Origin: Erysipelotrichales bacterium | GTDB lineage: Bacteria; Bacillota_I; Bacilli_A; Erysipelotrichales; Erysipelotrichaceae | Direction of reading: 5' to 3' | Assembly (NCBI GenBank): GCA_910576345.1 | Contig: CAJTIT010000006.1 | Span: 1 to 64,000, forward strand | Length of the DNA stretch: 64,000 nucleotides | Position numbers and translations under genes: made by a program | The notes under the pieces: generated by a model | Told to the model about the DNA's origin: nothing | Database searches by the model: none | What the model saw: the letters and a program-made list of their open reading frames with translations, nothing else | In this document: positions 46,602 through 56,357 of the stretch, piece after piece | How the letters are laid out: the number at the start of each line of letters is the position of its first letter | Position numbering within the stretch: the first letter of the stretch is position 1

Positions 46602-47060
46602 ATGGATGATATGAGAAACGATCCGATGATGTTAAGATCCATTATTATGGATCACTATGAATATCCAAGAAATCATGCATTGGTGAATGAGGAAGCCTAT
46701 GTACAAAAACATATGGCTTCTGATTCATGCATTGATGATATCACGGTTCAGGCAAAAATCGTACAGGATCGCATTGAAGATATTCGCTTTGACGGTGTTG
46801 CCTGTACAATTTCAACAGCTTCCACATCGATCATGAGCGAATTGTTAAAAGGAAAAACCAAAGCGCAGGCCAAGGCGATTATGGATAACTATTTTGCGAT
46901 GATTGACGGTGCGGATTATGATGCGAATGTATTGGAGGAAGCGATTGCGTTTTATACGGTTGGCAAACAGGCAAACCGGATCAAATGTGCAACGATTGGA
47001 TGGAATGCGATGAAAGAATTGTTGGAAACTAGCGAGGATGATGCCAATGAACAAGGATAA
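46602..47060 (+). CDS. sufU: Zinc-dependent sulfurtransferase SufU
   Basis: Accepts sulfur from SufS. 152 residues from ATG 46602 (AAAGGAG upstream). Zinc ligands of the Gram-positive SufU type are kept: SDSCIDD (Cys and Asp two residues on), VACTIST (Cys) and RIKCATIGW (Cys). The long insert between the second and third cysteines is the SufU hallmark. sufB starts within its last codons. Confidence 0.93.
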   Translation: MDDMRNDPMMLRSIIMDHYEYPRNHALVNEEAYVQKHMASDSCIDDITVQAKIVQDRIEDIRFDGVACTISTASTSIMSELLKGKTKAQAKAIMDNYFAMIDGADYDANVLEEAIAFYTVGKQANRIKCATIGWNAMKELLETSEDDANEQG

Positions 47061-48444
47061 TTTTCCCAACAGTGAATATCAATACGGTTTTCATGATCAA
47101 GATGTCTCTGTGTATAAAACAAAACAGGGCTTGCGCAAAGAAACAGTGATCGAAATTTCCCATATGAAAAAGGAACCCAAATGGATGTTGGAGTATCGCT
47201 TAAAGGCTTTTGAAGCGTTTGAGAAAATGGACATACAATCATGGGGACCGGATGTGAGCGATATTAATTTTGATGAATATACATACTATATCAAACCAAG
47301 CGAAAAAGGCGAACAAAGCTGGGATGAGGTACCGGAAACAATCAAGAATACGTTCGATAAATTGGGAATTCCGGAAGCAGAAGCAAAATATCTTTCCGGT
47401 GTGACGACCCAGTATGAAAGTGAAGCGGTATATCATAACATGCTGGACGAAGTCAAAGAAAAAGGCATTGTTTTTCTGGATACGGATAGCGCTTTAAAAG
47501 AAGTACCGGAATTATTCAAACGATATTTTGGTAAACTTGTGCCTTATACGGACAATAAGTTTGCGGCGTTGAATAGCTGCGTATGGTCTGGCGGCAGTTT
47601 CATTTATATTCCCAAAGGTGTGAAACTGGAAAAACCGCTGCAATCTTATTTTCGTATCAATTCCCAGTCGATGGGGCAGTTTGAAAGAACCTTGATCATT
47701 GTGGATGATGGTGCAGAAGTGCATTATGTGGAAGGGTGTACGGCACCTACGTATTCCAAAGATTCTCTACATGCGGCAGTAGTGGAAATTTATGTTGGCA
47801 AACATGCGAAGTGTCGCTATTCAACGATTCAAAATTGGTCAGGGAATATATTGAATCTTGTCACAAAGCGTGCAAAAGTGATGGAGCAGGGAATGATGGA
47901 GTGGATCGATGGCAATATCGGCTCGCATGTCACGATGAAATATCCGGCTTGCGTACTGGCAGAAGAAGGCGCCAAAGGCTTGACAGTTTCCATTGCGGTG
48001 GCATCTTGTCATCAGATACTGGATGCCGGCGCAAAAATGATCCATTTGGCGCCACATACATCTTCTACCATCATTTCTAAATCGGTTTCACGACTTGGCG
48101 GTGAAGTAAATTATCGCGGTTTGATTCAGCATAATAAACATGCGCAATATGCGAAAAGCAAAATTGAGTGTGATACGCTGATTTTGGATCAAGCGTCCAG
48201 AAGTGATACGATCCCTACCAACATCACACGCAATCAGACATCGCAGATCGAACATGAAGCAACCGTTTCCAATATTTCGGAAGAACAGCTGTTTTATTTG
48301 ATGAGCAGAGGATTGAGCAAAGGACAGGCAACGGAAATGATCGTGATGGGGTTTTTGGAGCCGTTCACAAGAGAGTTGCCTATGGAATATGCGGTGGAAC
48401 TCAATCAGCTGTTGAAACTGGATATGAGTGATTCGATTGGATAA
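47047..48444 (+). CDS. sufB: Fe-S assembly scaffold SufB
   Basis: Main scaffold subunit of SufBC2D. 465 residues from ATG 47047 (GCGAGG 9 bases upstream), with [76 protein letters not shown] and the C-terminal [19 protein letters not shown] and [17 protein letters not shown]. Ends the suf block; the folate enzyme gene overlaps it by 17 bases. Confidence 0.96.
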   Translation: MNKDNFPNSEYQYGFHDQDVSVYKTKQGLRKETVIEISHMKKEPKWMLEYRLKAFEAFEKMDIQSWGPDVSDINFDEYTYYIKPSEKGEQSWDEVPETIKNTFDKLGIPEAEAKYLSGVTTQYESEAVYHNMLDEVKEKGIVFLDTDSALKEVPELFKRYFGKLVPYTDNKFAALNSCVWSGGSFIYIPKGVKLEKPLQSYFRINSQSMGQFERTLIIVDDGAEVHYVEGCTAPTYSKDSLHAAVVEIYVGKHAKCRYSTIQNWSGNILNLVTKRAKVMEQGMMEWIDGNIGSHVTMKYPACVLAEEGAKGLTVSIAVASCHQILDAGAKMIHLAPHTSSTIISKSVSRLGGEVNYRGLIQHNKHAQYAKSKIECDTLILDQASRSDTIPTNITRNQTSQIEHEATVSNISEEQLFYLMSRGLSKGQATEMIVMGFLEPFTRELPMEYAVELNQLLKLDMSDSIG

Positions 48445-48985
48445 CCAAGCGATTCGTAAAATAATACAAGCAAAGTGTAAAAAAATGACGATGAAACAGC
48501 GAAACCATGCCAGTCAAAGGATTGCGTGTGTTTCCCAAGGATTTATCCAAAAACAAGCGATCATTGGACTTTTTATGCCCATGTCCTATGAACCGGATAT
48601 TACTTCTTTATACTATGACAATGATAAAATGAATCGTTTTGCGTTGCCAAAAGTCACTTCCAAAACGGCGATGGAATTTGTATGGTGGGATGAAACGACA
48701 AAATTTCAAACAGGTGCTTTTTCTATTTTAGAGCCTGGTCATTCAAATTACATCGCACCTAATGCGCTTTCTGTAATTTTTGTCCCGGTCGTTGCGTTTA
48801 ATCATCGCTGTGAAAGACTGGGGCATGGGAAAGGGTATTACGATCGCTATTTGAATAAAGTTGATGCGTTAAAAATAGGGATCGCTTTTTCTTGTCAACA
48901 AAGTGAAGATATACAATGTTTTGCCCATGATGTTGTTTTGGATGTTGTTATTACGGAAAAAGATATTTTTTATAAGGTTGCATGA
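48428..48985 (+). CDS. 5-formyltetrahydrofolate cyclo-ligase
   Basis: Converts 5-formyl-THF to 5,10-methenyl-THF with ATP. 185 residues: basic N terminus ([16 protein letters not shown]), VFVPVVAF-like segment [26 protein letters not shown] with the GxGxGYYDR signature. Start is either GTG 48428 or TTG 48437, which has GAGTG a few bases upstream. Translational coupling with sufB is likely from the overlap. Confidence 0.92.
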   Translation: MIRLDNQAIRKIIQAKCKKMTMKQRNHASQRIACVSQGFIQKQAIIGLFMPMSYEPDITSLYYDNDKMNRFALPKVTSKTAMEFVWWDETTKFQTGAFSILEPGHSNYIAPNALSVIFVPVVAFNHRCERLGHGKGYYDRYLNKVDALKIGIAFSCQQSEDIQCFAHDVVLDVVITEKDIFYKVA

Positions 48986-49004
48986 TTATGTGTATATTTA
49001 TTTA

Positions 49005-49028
49005 GAACAGCCAATCGGCTGTTTTTCA
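49005..49028 (+). terminator. Terminator of suf operon
   Basis: AACAGCC-AATC-GGCTGTT followed by Ts. Confidence 0.85.
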
Positions 49029-49107
49029 TTCTTCATTATCTTTTCTTATTGATTCTGTATGTTTCATCATTCATCAACCACACTAAGAATGATCAGGAGT
49101 GATGAAC

Positions 49108-50259
49108 TTGAATCAACGGATGAAATTGAAATATTATTGTTTAGATTTTTTGGCATTTTTTGCGATTTCCTTGGTCAATACACAAATGATACCATATTTG
49201 ACCAATATCGGTTATGATGTCATTACCAGAGGATATATACTGGCCGCAAATGCCGTCGTGGCAATTGGGGGACAGTTTTTATTTGGCTATATCTGTGATC
49301 GTTATCAGAAAATCAAACCGTTTTTCACTTTGGCTTATACATTATTGATGGTCAGTGGTTTGGCGATGTTGTTTTATGAGGAACGTATTTTTTGGTATCA
49401 TCTGATCAGTGTCGGCATGATGGGTGGCATGGTTAAAGTGATCATGGGTTTGAATGAAACATGGATGTTGGAGGCGGACAGCGAACATTATGGAGCGCTG
49501 CGAGCCGCTGGCGCAATTGGTCTTTGCGCAGGTTCTCCGGTGGCTGGCGTGTTGGTAGATATGTATGGTTTTTCAATATTACGCTGGGCGCTAATAATCA
49601 CTTCGCTGTTATGTTATCTTTTCTTATACCTTGTCAAAGATGTGGAAAAAGAAGGTAAACCGATACAATTAAAAACACTGACCCAGCTACTTACCAATAT
49701 ACCTTATCTCATTCTTGTGTTGATTTATTTGTTGGTGTATATGATCGGAACGGCAGATCAATACGTTGTGGTAGATAAAATGCTTTATCTAGGCAGTGCG
49801 CACTCCTTAGTCGGAATCAAATGGGCGCTGCAATCCTTTATGGAAGTGCCGCTGTTTTTATTGGCCGGCAAAATCTTAAAAAAATACAAACCGGGAACGC
49901 TTTTGATATTTGGTACCGTTATGTACGCTGTAAAATTTATTTTATATGGACTTTCACCCAATGGATGGTGGATCATTGCGACTGCGTCTTTGCAATTGGT
50001 AACGTTGCCAATCATTATGTTGACCAGCAAACTGCTGATCAAAGAAACGACGCCGGAAAACTTGGCCAGCAGTGCACAGATGTTTGCAATGGCCGTATTT
50101 ATCGGTGGATCCGGATTGATTACACCGTTGATCACATCGTTTTTGTCAGAGCGTTTTGGTTATGATTTGACATTGTTTATTGTATCAGTTTTTGCGATTT
50201 TGCCATTGGTGATTATCTTTCTCTATCTTCATATGCGCAAACAAAAACAACCTACATAA
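49108..50259 (+). CDS. MFS transporter
   Basis: Major facilitator superfamily permease of 383 residues, about twelve helices (for example FLAFFAISLVNTQMIPYL, LILVLIYLLVYMIGTA, LTLFIVSVFAILPLVIIFLYL). The loop between helices 2 and 3 (GYICDRYQKIKPF) is a variant of the MFS G-x-x-x-D-R motif. It resembles the LacY/nucleoside-permease-like (MFS_1-like) branch loosely; substrate unknown. Start TTG 49108 is favoured by AGGAG 8 bases upstream over GTG 49099 and ATG 49102. Monocistronic. Confidence 0.85.
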   Translation: MNQRMKLKYYCLDFLAFFAISLVNTQMIPYLTNIGYDVITRGYILAANAVVAIGGQFLFGYICDRYQKIKPFFTLAYTLLMVSGLAMLFYEERIFWYHLISVGMMGGMVKVIMGLNETWMLEADSEHYGALRAAGAIGLCAGSPVAGVLVDMYGFSILRWALIITSLLCYLFLYLVKDVEKEGKPIQLKTLTQLLTNIPYLILVLIYLLVYMIGTADQYVVVDKMLYLGSAHSLVGIKWALQSFMEVPLFLLAGKILKKYKPGTLLIFGTVMYAVKFILYGLSPNGWWIIATASLQLVTLPIIMLTSKLLIKETTPENLASSAQMFAMAVFIGGSGLITPLITSFLSERFGYDLTLFIVSVFAILPLVIIFLYLHMRKQKQPT

Positions 50260-50306
50260 GAAGATATGCATAACACATTGATTGTATTGTTTTTTTATTT
50301 GTCTGT

Positions 50307-50342
50307 CATGTACTCTTGTTTCCAAGTAGAGTGCATTTTTAT
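50307..50342 (+). terminator. Terminator of MFS gene
   Basis: CATGTACTCT pairs with AGAGTGCAT (one wobble), loop of eleven, then five Ts. Confidence 0.75.
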
Positions 50343-50538
50343 TTTGGAAAGTTACTTGCGAAAATCTTTAACAATGCAGAAAAAAACGCTTTCATTTGTG
50401 CGTCTTTACTTAAAAATATACAAGATGAAATAAAAAATATTGCAAACTCATTGAAGTTTCACGGTGAAACTATACTCTTTTATGTAAAAAAATGTAACAG
50501 AAGTTGTAAGATGAGTGAAAAAATAAATGAAAAATGTA

Positions 50539-50567
50539 TTGAAAAAATGTGAGAAAAATTGTATTCT
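50539..50567 (+). promoter_or_regulatory. SigA promoter of opp operon
   Basis: TTGAAA (50539-50544), 17-base spacer, TATTCT (50562-50567). Confidence 0.65.
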
Positions 50568-50705
50568 ATATATATGTTCATTCATATGTTGAAGCATATC
50601 GACAGTTTCTGTCAGAAAACATATACCTAGTCATTATGCGGATTTTTTGATATTCTGCATCATATTATATGAACAAGTTTAAGGAAAAAAGGAAAGGTGA
50701 AATGC

Positions 50706-51629
50706 ATGTTTAAATACGTTTTCAAACGTGTTATGGTGGGAATCGTAACCTTGTTTTTACTGGCAAGCGCGACATTCTTTCTTATGAAATTAACACCCGG
50801 ATCCCCCATTTCTTCTGAGAGATTGAAAACCGAAGAAGCAAGAAAAGCCGCCATGGAAAAATACCATTTGGATAAATCCATACCGGAACAGTATGCGATT
50901 TATATTGGAAATGTACTGCATGGCGATTTGGGCGAAAGCATGACTGCGAACACGAAAGGGCAGAAAGCGACTGATTTAATTGGCAAATCGTTTCCGGTTA
51001 CTGCGCGCTTGGGAACTGTCGCGTTCATAATTGCTTTGATTGGTGGTATCGGACTTGGAACGGCCGCCGCTTTGTCCAAACGCAAATGGGTCAATAACGT
51101 TTGTATGTTTGTGGCGACGATTGGGGTTTCGGTGCCTTCTTTCTTATTGGCGCTTTTGTTAATTATCGTATTTGGTGTATGGCTACATGCCTTACCGTTT
51201 ATCGGCTTAAAGTCACCGGTGCATTATATTATGCCAGCTACAACGTTGGCGCTTTATCCGATTGCGACAATTGCACGACTTACCAGAAGCAGTATGTTGG
51301 AAGTGATGAAACAGGATTATATCATTCTTGCACGCTCCAAAGGTACGCCTTATAAAAAAGTTGTGATCAAGCATGCTTTGAAAAATGCCATGTTGCCGGT
51401 CATCACATATGCTGGACCGATGTTTGCGTTTATGTTGACAGGAAGTTTTGTAATTGAGAGTGTGTTCTCCATACCGGGCATTGGTCAGTTAATGGTATCC
51501 AGCATTCAGAATCGTGATTACAGTATGATTATGGCAGTGACGATTTTCCTTGGAGCACTCGTCATTACCTTTAATATTTTGGCGGATATCGTATCTGCGG
51601 CAGTTGATCCGCGCATCAAATTGAAATAG
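50706..51629 (+). CDS. oppB: Oligopeptide ABC transporter permease OppB
   Basis: One of two channel subunits of a dipeptide/oligopeptide importer. 307 residues from ATG 50706 (AAAGGTGA upstream). Begins YVFKRVMVGIVTLFLLASATFFLMKLTPGSP, typical of OppB/DppB; about six helices and the EAA loop near ARSKGTPYKKVVIKHALKNAMLPVI. First gene of oppBCDFA. Confidence 0.95.
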   Translation: MFKYVFKRVMVGIVTLFLLASATFFLMKLTPGSPISSERLKTEEARKAAMEKYHLDKSIPEQYAIYIGNVLHGDLGESMTANTKGQKATDLIGKSFPVTARLGTVAFIIALIGGIGLGTAAALSKRKWVNNVCMFVATIGVSVPSFLLALLLIIVFGVWLHALPFIGLKSPVHYIMPATTLALYPIATIARLTRSSMLEVMKQDYIILARSKGTPYKKVVIKHALKNAMLPVITYAGPMFAFMLTGSFVIESVFSIPGIGQLMVSSIQNRDYSMIMAVTIFLGALVITFNILADIVSAAVDPRIKLK

Positions 51630-51640
51630 GAGGTTGCTTT

Positions 51641-52576
51641 ATGGAAGAGAACAAAGTATCTGATTTCACGCTATCTCCTGAACTGTTTGAAAAATTGGAT
51701 GATAGTGAAAAGAATGCGGAAAAAATCGCATATGAAAGTTCCACTTATCTACAAGATGCGTGGAAACGTTTCAAACAAAACAAATTGGCATTGATTGGCT
51801 TGATATTCTTGCTCATCATGCTGATATTATCCATCGTCGTACCTATGATTTCACCTTATACGTATGATGGACAGGATTTATCACTGCAGCATGCGGGAAG
51901 CAGTCTGCAGCATTTAATGGGTACCGATAAATTTGGACGCGATATGCTTGTGCGCATTATGTGCGGAGGACGTATCTCATTGGCCGTTGGATTTGCGGCT
52001 GCGGCAATTTCATTGGTCGTTGGTGTTGTGTATGGTGCGATCAGTGGATATTTCGGTGGAAAAATCGATATGGTCATGATGCGTATCGTTGACGCTATGT
52101 ATTCAATACCGGATATGTTGTATGTTATTATGGTCGTTGTAGCGATGGGCGCCAATTTCTTATCGATTATGATCGGTGTCTGTCTCACATTCTGGATGGA
52201 TATGGCACGACAAGTAAGAAGTCAAGTCATGACGCTGAAAGAACAGGAATTCTCATTGGCAGCATTCGTATTAGGTGCCAGCAAGTCAAGAATTTTATTC
52301 AAACACTTGATTATCAACAGTATGGGACCGATTATTGTAACAGTTACCATGATCGTTCCACGTGCCATTTTCTATGAGGCGTTCTTGAGTTTCTTGGGGA
52401 TTGGAATCGCAGCGCCACAAGCTTCTTGGGGAACGCTTGCCAATGATGCGAAAGGTCTTGTCAGTACTTATCCTATGGAAGTCATTTGGCCAGTGTTGGC
52501 AATTTGTTTGACAATGTTGTCACTGAACTTTATTGGCGATGGACTAGGGGATGCCCTGGATCCGAAGAAGAAGTAG
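51641..52576 (+). CDS. oppC: Oligopeptide ABC transporter permease OppC
   Basis: Second channel subunit, 311 residues. A cytoplasmic N-terminal tail leads to the OppC N domain (DAWKRFKQNKLALIGLIFL), then LMGTDKFGRDMLVRIMCGGR and the EAA loop (FVLGASKSRILFKHLIINS). SD AGGAGGT stands upstream. It begins 11 bases after oppB. Confidence 0.95.
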   Translation: MEENKVSDFTLSPELFEKLDDSEKNAEKIAYESSTYLQDAWKRFKQNKLALIGLIFLLIMLILSIVVPMISPYTYDGQDLSLQHAGSSLQHLMGTDKFGRDMLVRIMCGGRISLAVGFAAAAISLVVGVVYGAISGYFGGKIDMVMMRIVDAMYSIPDMLYVIMVVVAMGANFLSIMIGVCLTFWMDMARQVRSQVMTLKEQEFSLAAFVLGASKSRILFKHLIINSMGPIIVTVTMIVPRAIFYEAFLSFLGIGIAAPQASWGTLANDAKGLVSTYPMEVIWPVLAICLTMLSLNFIGDGLGDALDPKKK

Positions 52577-52588
52577 GAGGTAGATGCT

Positions 52589-53599
52589 ATGAGTATGTTG
52601 GAAATCAAAAACCTTTCTACGGAATTTACGACAGATAACGGCATTGTTCGTGCCGTTCGTGATGTATCCTTGCATTTAGACAAAGGTGAAGTATTGGGCA
52701 TTGTAGGCGAGTCCGGCTCCGGAAAAAGTCAGACGATGTTTTCTACGATGGGATTATTGAGCGCAAATGGAAAAGTGGTAAATGGTGAAATTTGGCTGAA
52801 CGGAAAAAATATTTCACCGCTGGCTTTTAAAGACAGTCGTGAATATGAAAAAACAATGGATGACATTCGTGGAAATGACATGGCAATGATTTTTCAAGAT
52901 CCCATGACGTTCTTAAATCCGGTATTGCGTATTGAAACGCAGTTGATTGAACCAATTTTGAATCATCATCCGGATATGGATAAAAAAGAGGCAATCGCAA
53001 AAGCAATTGAATTGATGCGAAAAGTTGGTATTCCTTCACCGGAAAATCGCATTCGGCAATATCCGTTTCAGTTTTCCGGCGGTATGCGTCAGCGTATCAT
53101 CATTGCAATCGCTCTTGCTTGCGATCCAAAAGTCATCATTGCCGATGAGCCAACAACTGCATTGGATGTAACCATCCAAGCACAAGTGCTGGATTTGATC
53201 AGCAACCTAAAAGACGAAATTGATTCCAGTATTATTATGATTACCCATGACCTTGGTGTCGTGGCTTCTATATGCGATCGCATTGCGATTATGTATGGCG
53301 GTAAAATTGTAGAAAGCGGAACAACGGATGAAATATTCTATCAACCAAAGCACCCATATACAAAAGGTCTATTGTCCTGTATCTCCAATCCGGAGGATCC
53401 GGAGCGAAAAGAACTGCATCCGATTCCCGGTTCTCCGCCTGATTTGTTAAACATTGCGGAAGGATGTCCGTTTGCGGATCGATGTGAGTCCGCAATGAAA
53501 GTCTGCAAGATGAAGATGCCGGATCGTACAACATTCAGCGATACGCATGTATGTTCTTGCTGGCTTCAGCATCCAATGGCAGAAGGAAAGGGTGAGTAG
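52589..53599 (+). CDS. oppD: Oligopeptide ABC transporter ATPase OppD
   Basis: 336 residues with Walker A GESGSGKSQ, signature FSGGMRQR, Walker B IIADEPTTALD and the C-terminal oligopeptide-type extension with cysteines (EGCPFADRCESAMKVCK) that in this family can hold an iron-sulfur cluster. Partners with OppF. Begins 12 bases after oppC. Confidence 0.95.
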   Translation: MSMLEIKNLSTEFTTDNGIVRAVRDVSLHLDKGEVLGIVGESGSGKSQTMFSTMGLLSANGKVVNGEIWLNGKNISPLAFKDSREYEKTMDDIRGNDMAMIFQDPMTFLNPVLRIETQLIEPILNHHPDMDKKEAIAKAIELMRKVGIPSPENRIRQYPFQFSGGMRQRIIIAIALACDPKVIIADEPTTALDVTIQAQVLDLISNLKDEIDSSIIMITHDLGVVASICDRIAIMYGGKIVESGTTDEIFYQPKHPYTKGLLSCISNPEDPERKELHPIPGSPPDLLNIAEGCPFADRCESAMKVCKMKMPDRTTFSDTHVCSCWLQHPMAEGKGE

Positions 53600-53600
53600 T

Positions 53601-54572
53601 ATGAGTAATCCAATTCTGAAAGTTACGGATTTAAAGGTTCACTTTCCTGTCGCCGGGGGCGTATTTGCAAAAAAGCAAGTCGTAAAAGCCGTAGATGGTT
53701 TGAATTTTGAAATCATGCCGGGTGAAACCTTTGGATTGGTTGGTGAAAGTGGCTGTGGAAAAAGTACCACAGGACGTGCGATTGTTAAAATCTACACACC
53801 AACGGAAGGAACCGTAGAATTTGATGGCAAAGATATTACCAAAATCAAGGGCAAGGAATTAGCAGAATTCAGAAAAAATGTCCAGATGATTTTTCAGGAT
53901 CCATACGCAAGTTTGAATCCTCGTATGACTGTTGGTGAAATTATCCGTGAACCTATGGATATTCACAATATATTTTCAACGAAGGAAGAGCGCGAAAGCC
54001 GTGTTCGTGAACTTCTCGAAATCGTTGGATTAAAACCTGACCATATTCGTCGTTATCCGCATGAATTTTCCGGGGGACAAAGACAGCGTATCGGCATTGC
54101 CCGAACGCTTGCTTTGAATCCGAAATTCGTTGTATGCGATGAACCTATTTCAGCACTGGATGTTTCCATTCAGGCACAAGTTATCAACCTGTTGGAAAAC
54201 ATTCAGGAAAAAATGGGAATTTCTTATTTATTTATCGCCCATGATCTGAGCATGGTTAAACACATTTCTGATCGAATCGGCGTGATGTATTTGGGAAATA
54301 TGGTTGAGATAGGAGAAGCTGATGATGTTTATAACTCACCGCTTCATCCTTACACGCAGGCTCTTTTATCAGCGGTGCCTATTCCTGATCCAAAAGTAGC
54401 CCGGCAAAAGAAACGGATCGTTTTGGAAGGTGAACTTCCCAGCCCGATCGACCCACCAAGCGGTTGTGTCTTCCGCACTCGCTGTCCGAATGCAACGGAA
54501 CGTTGTGCGAAGGAAAAACCGCAAGCGGTGAAGGTCGGTAATCGAACCGTAGCTTGTTTCTTATATGAATAG
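53601..54572 (+). CDS. oppF: Oligopeptide ABC transporter ATPase OppF
   Basis: 323 residues: Walker A GESGCGKST, FSGGQRQR, VVCDEPISALDVS, and the C-terminal SGCVFRTRCPNATERC cysteine segment. Start 53601 (AAAGGGTGAG upstream) lies one base after the oppD stop; the frame is open further upstream inside oppD but without a site. Confidence 0.95.
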   Translation: MSNPILKVTDLKVHFPVAGGVFAKKQVVKAVDGLNFEIMPGETFGLVGESGCGKSTTGRAIVKIYTPTEGTVEFDGKDITKIKGKELAEFRKNVQMIFQDPYASLNPRMTVGEIIREPMDIHNIFSTKEERESRVRELLEIVGLKPDHIRRYPHEFSGGQRQRIGIARTLALNPKFVVCDEPISALDVSIQAQVINLLENIQEKMGISYLFIAHDLSMVKHISDRIGVMYLGNMVEIGEADDVYNSPLHPYTQALLSAVPIPDPKVARQKKRIVLEGELPSPIDPPSGCVFRTRCPNATERCAKEKPQAVKVGNRTVACFLYE

Positions 54573-54589
54573 GCGAAAGGAGAAAGAAA

Positions 54590-56242
54590 ATGAAAAAGTT
54601 TTTGACTTTAGCTGCTTGCAGTTTGTTGGTCCTTTCCGGATGCGGCGACGGCGGTAGCTCAAGCAGTGATGGAGTCCTGAAAGTCGGCGTTGGCGGTGAT
54701 TTTTCACAGTTAGATCCGGCAAAGGCTGATGACTCTATTACGGCAAACGTTCTGAACCAGACTTATGAAGGATTGTATACGCTGGATACGAACGGCAATG
54801 CAGTGCCAAATTTGGCAACGGCAGACGCAGAGGTTTCTGAAGATGGTCTTACCTACACAATCACATTAAAAGACGGCGTTAAATGGAGTGATGGTCAGGA
54901 TCTGAAGGCAGAGGACTTCGTTTATGCATGGAAGCGTGCAGCTGCGATCGGTAATGCAGACTCTTACTATTCTCAGTTTATCACTACGAATATTGAGGGT
55001 GCCGTAGAAAGCGGAGATGTTGACAATATGCCGGATTTCGGAGCCGTTGCAAAGGATGACAAGACTATTGAAATCACTTTGAAACAGCGCACTCCTTATT
55101 TCCAGGCACTTTTGACCAATACCGTATTCTACCCGGTTCGTAAAGATTTCATCGATGCAAACAGCAACGGTGATTACAAGGGCAGTGAATGGACGAACAA
55201 TCCGGAGGCTCCGGTTTTGAGCGCATTTAAATTCACTTCTATCAACATTAAGGATGAAGTCGTATTGGCTAAAAATGAAAACTACTATGATGCGGACAAA
55301 GTAAAATTGAGCGGTGTAAGCTTCAAAGTAATGCCGGATATGGATTCCGAGACCAATGCATTCAAAACGGGTGACTTGGATTTCGCTACTTCGGTAAACC
55401 GTGAAACGGCATTGAGCGATGAATTGAAGGGAAACGTTTATGTTATTGAACCATTTGTATGTAACTACTTCATGTTGGTAAATGCCGGTAATGAAAACGA
55501 TGAATCCAATGAAGCGTTGAAAGCATTGAAAGATCCTGAAATCCGTAAGGCAATTTCTATGGGAATCGATCGTGCGGCTGTTCTTCAAGTCTTAGGATAC
55601 GGTGATTTGGCTTATGAATTGCATGGTTTGATTCCAAAGGGAATTCCTGGTGTTTCCAAAGACTTCCGTGAAGAAGCTGATGAAGCAGGTGCTTATGCAG
55701 CAACGGATGTAGAAGCTGCGAAGAAAATTATGGAATCCAAAGGATACAGCGCAAACAAGATGTTAACGGTTAAGTATAGCTACAATGACAACCAAATGCA
55801 TAAAGACGTTGCACAGTCTATGCAGGCATCTTTGAAAAATATCTATATCAATTTAGAATTGACTCCAACAGAAAAAGAAGCATTCTTCGATGATCGTGAT
55901 AACGGAAGATTTGAATTGGCTCGTCATGCGATGACTGCTGACTTCATTGATCCGATGGCTTATTTATCCATGTATTATAATAATCCGGGCGCTAAAGCTA
56001 AAACTGCCGGTAATACGGTAGATGATACAAAATATGAAGAATTGATTGACAAAGCCAATGCATTGGATGGTGAAGAACGTTTGAATGCACTTCACGAAGC
56101 AGAAAAATATCTGATTCAGGAACAGAATTACATTATTCCGTTGTTCGGATATTCTGAACCTTACTTGTTGAACAGTTCCGTTAAGGGAATCACTTCTTCT
56201 CCGGAAGGACACTACAGTCTGCACAATGCATATTTTGAATAA
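54590..56242 (+). CDS. oppA: Oligopeptide-binding lipoprotein OppA
   Basis: Substrate-binding lipoprotein of the importer, 550 residues. Lipobox LSGC, then a Ser/Gly linker and a family 5 solute-binding fold: GGDFSQLDPAKADDSITANV, YEGLYTLD, the KDGVKWSDGQDLKAEDFVYAWKR signature region, and the C-terminal lobe. Placed last in the operon, with high expression expected. It fixes the family as peptide (or nickel/peptide) binding; exact ligands unknown. Confidence 0.95.
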   Translation: MKKFLTLAACSLLVLSGCGDGGSSSSDGVLKVGVGGDFSQLDPAKADDSITANVLNQTYEGLYTLDTNGNAVPNLATADAEVSEDGLTYTITLKDGVKWSDGQDLKAEDFVYAWKRAAAIGNADSYYSQFITTNIEGAVESGDVDNMPDFGAVAKDDKTIEITLKQRTPYFQALLTNTVFYPVRKDFIDANSNGDYKGSEWTNNPEAPVLSAFKFTSINIKDEVVLAKNENYYDADKVKLSGVSFKVMPDMDSETNAFKTGDLDFATSVNRETALSDELKGNVYVIEPFVCNYFMLVNAGNENDESNEALKALKDPEIRKAISMGIDRAAVLQVLGYGDLAYELHGLIPKGIPGVSKDFREEADEAGAYAATDVEAAKKIMESKGYSANKMLTVKYSYNDNQMHKDVAQSMQASLKNIYINLELTPTEKEAFFDDRDNGRFELARHAMTADFIDPMAYLSMYYNNPGAKAKTAGNTVDDTKYEELIDKANALDGEERLNALHEAEKYLIQEQNYIIPLFGYSEPYLLNSSVKGITSSPEGHYSLHNAYFE

Positions 56243-56252
56243 CATTCCTATT

Positions 56253-56274
56253 CTCATTCTCGTATGAGAATGAG
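56253..56274 (+). other. Perfect 9-bp stem-loop after oppA
   Basis: CTCATTCTC-GTAT-GAGAATGAG with no U-run; perhaps an mRNA 3'-end stabiliser for oppA upstream of the terminator. Confidence 0.55.
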
Positions 56275-56291
56275 GATATAAAACAGGGAAT

Positions 56292-56334
56292 ACACAGCAG
56301 CGTTTCTATGAGACGTCTGTTGTGTTTCTTTGTT
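56292..56334 (+). terminator. Terminator of opp operon
   Basis: ACACAGCAG-CGT pairs with ACGTCTGTTGTGT with one bulge, followed by TTCTTTG. Confidence 0.65.
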
Positions 56335-56357
56335 TCATGTCAAAGGAGGATGCTATC

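Larger units (their letters stand above)
50260..50705. other. Intergenic region with terminator, promoter and opp leader
   Basis: Holds the MFS terminator (50307-50342), then about 190 AT-rich bases with nothing recognised, a strong promoter at 50539 and a leader of some 130 bases. The leader contains GACAG-TTT-CTGTC (50600-50613 area) and ATGCGGA/TTCTGCAT stems. It matches no riboswitch I know. Confidence 0.6.

Noticed and set aside
50316-50552. 78-codon open frame before opp
   Set aside because: Starts inside a terminator, Lys/Asn-rich, overlaps the opp promoter.
54866-55588. 240-codon open frame on the minus strand inside oppA
   Set aside because: Antisense shadow of a strongly coding gene; no start site and no recognisable protein.
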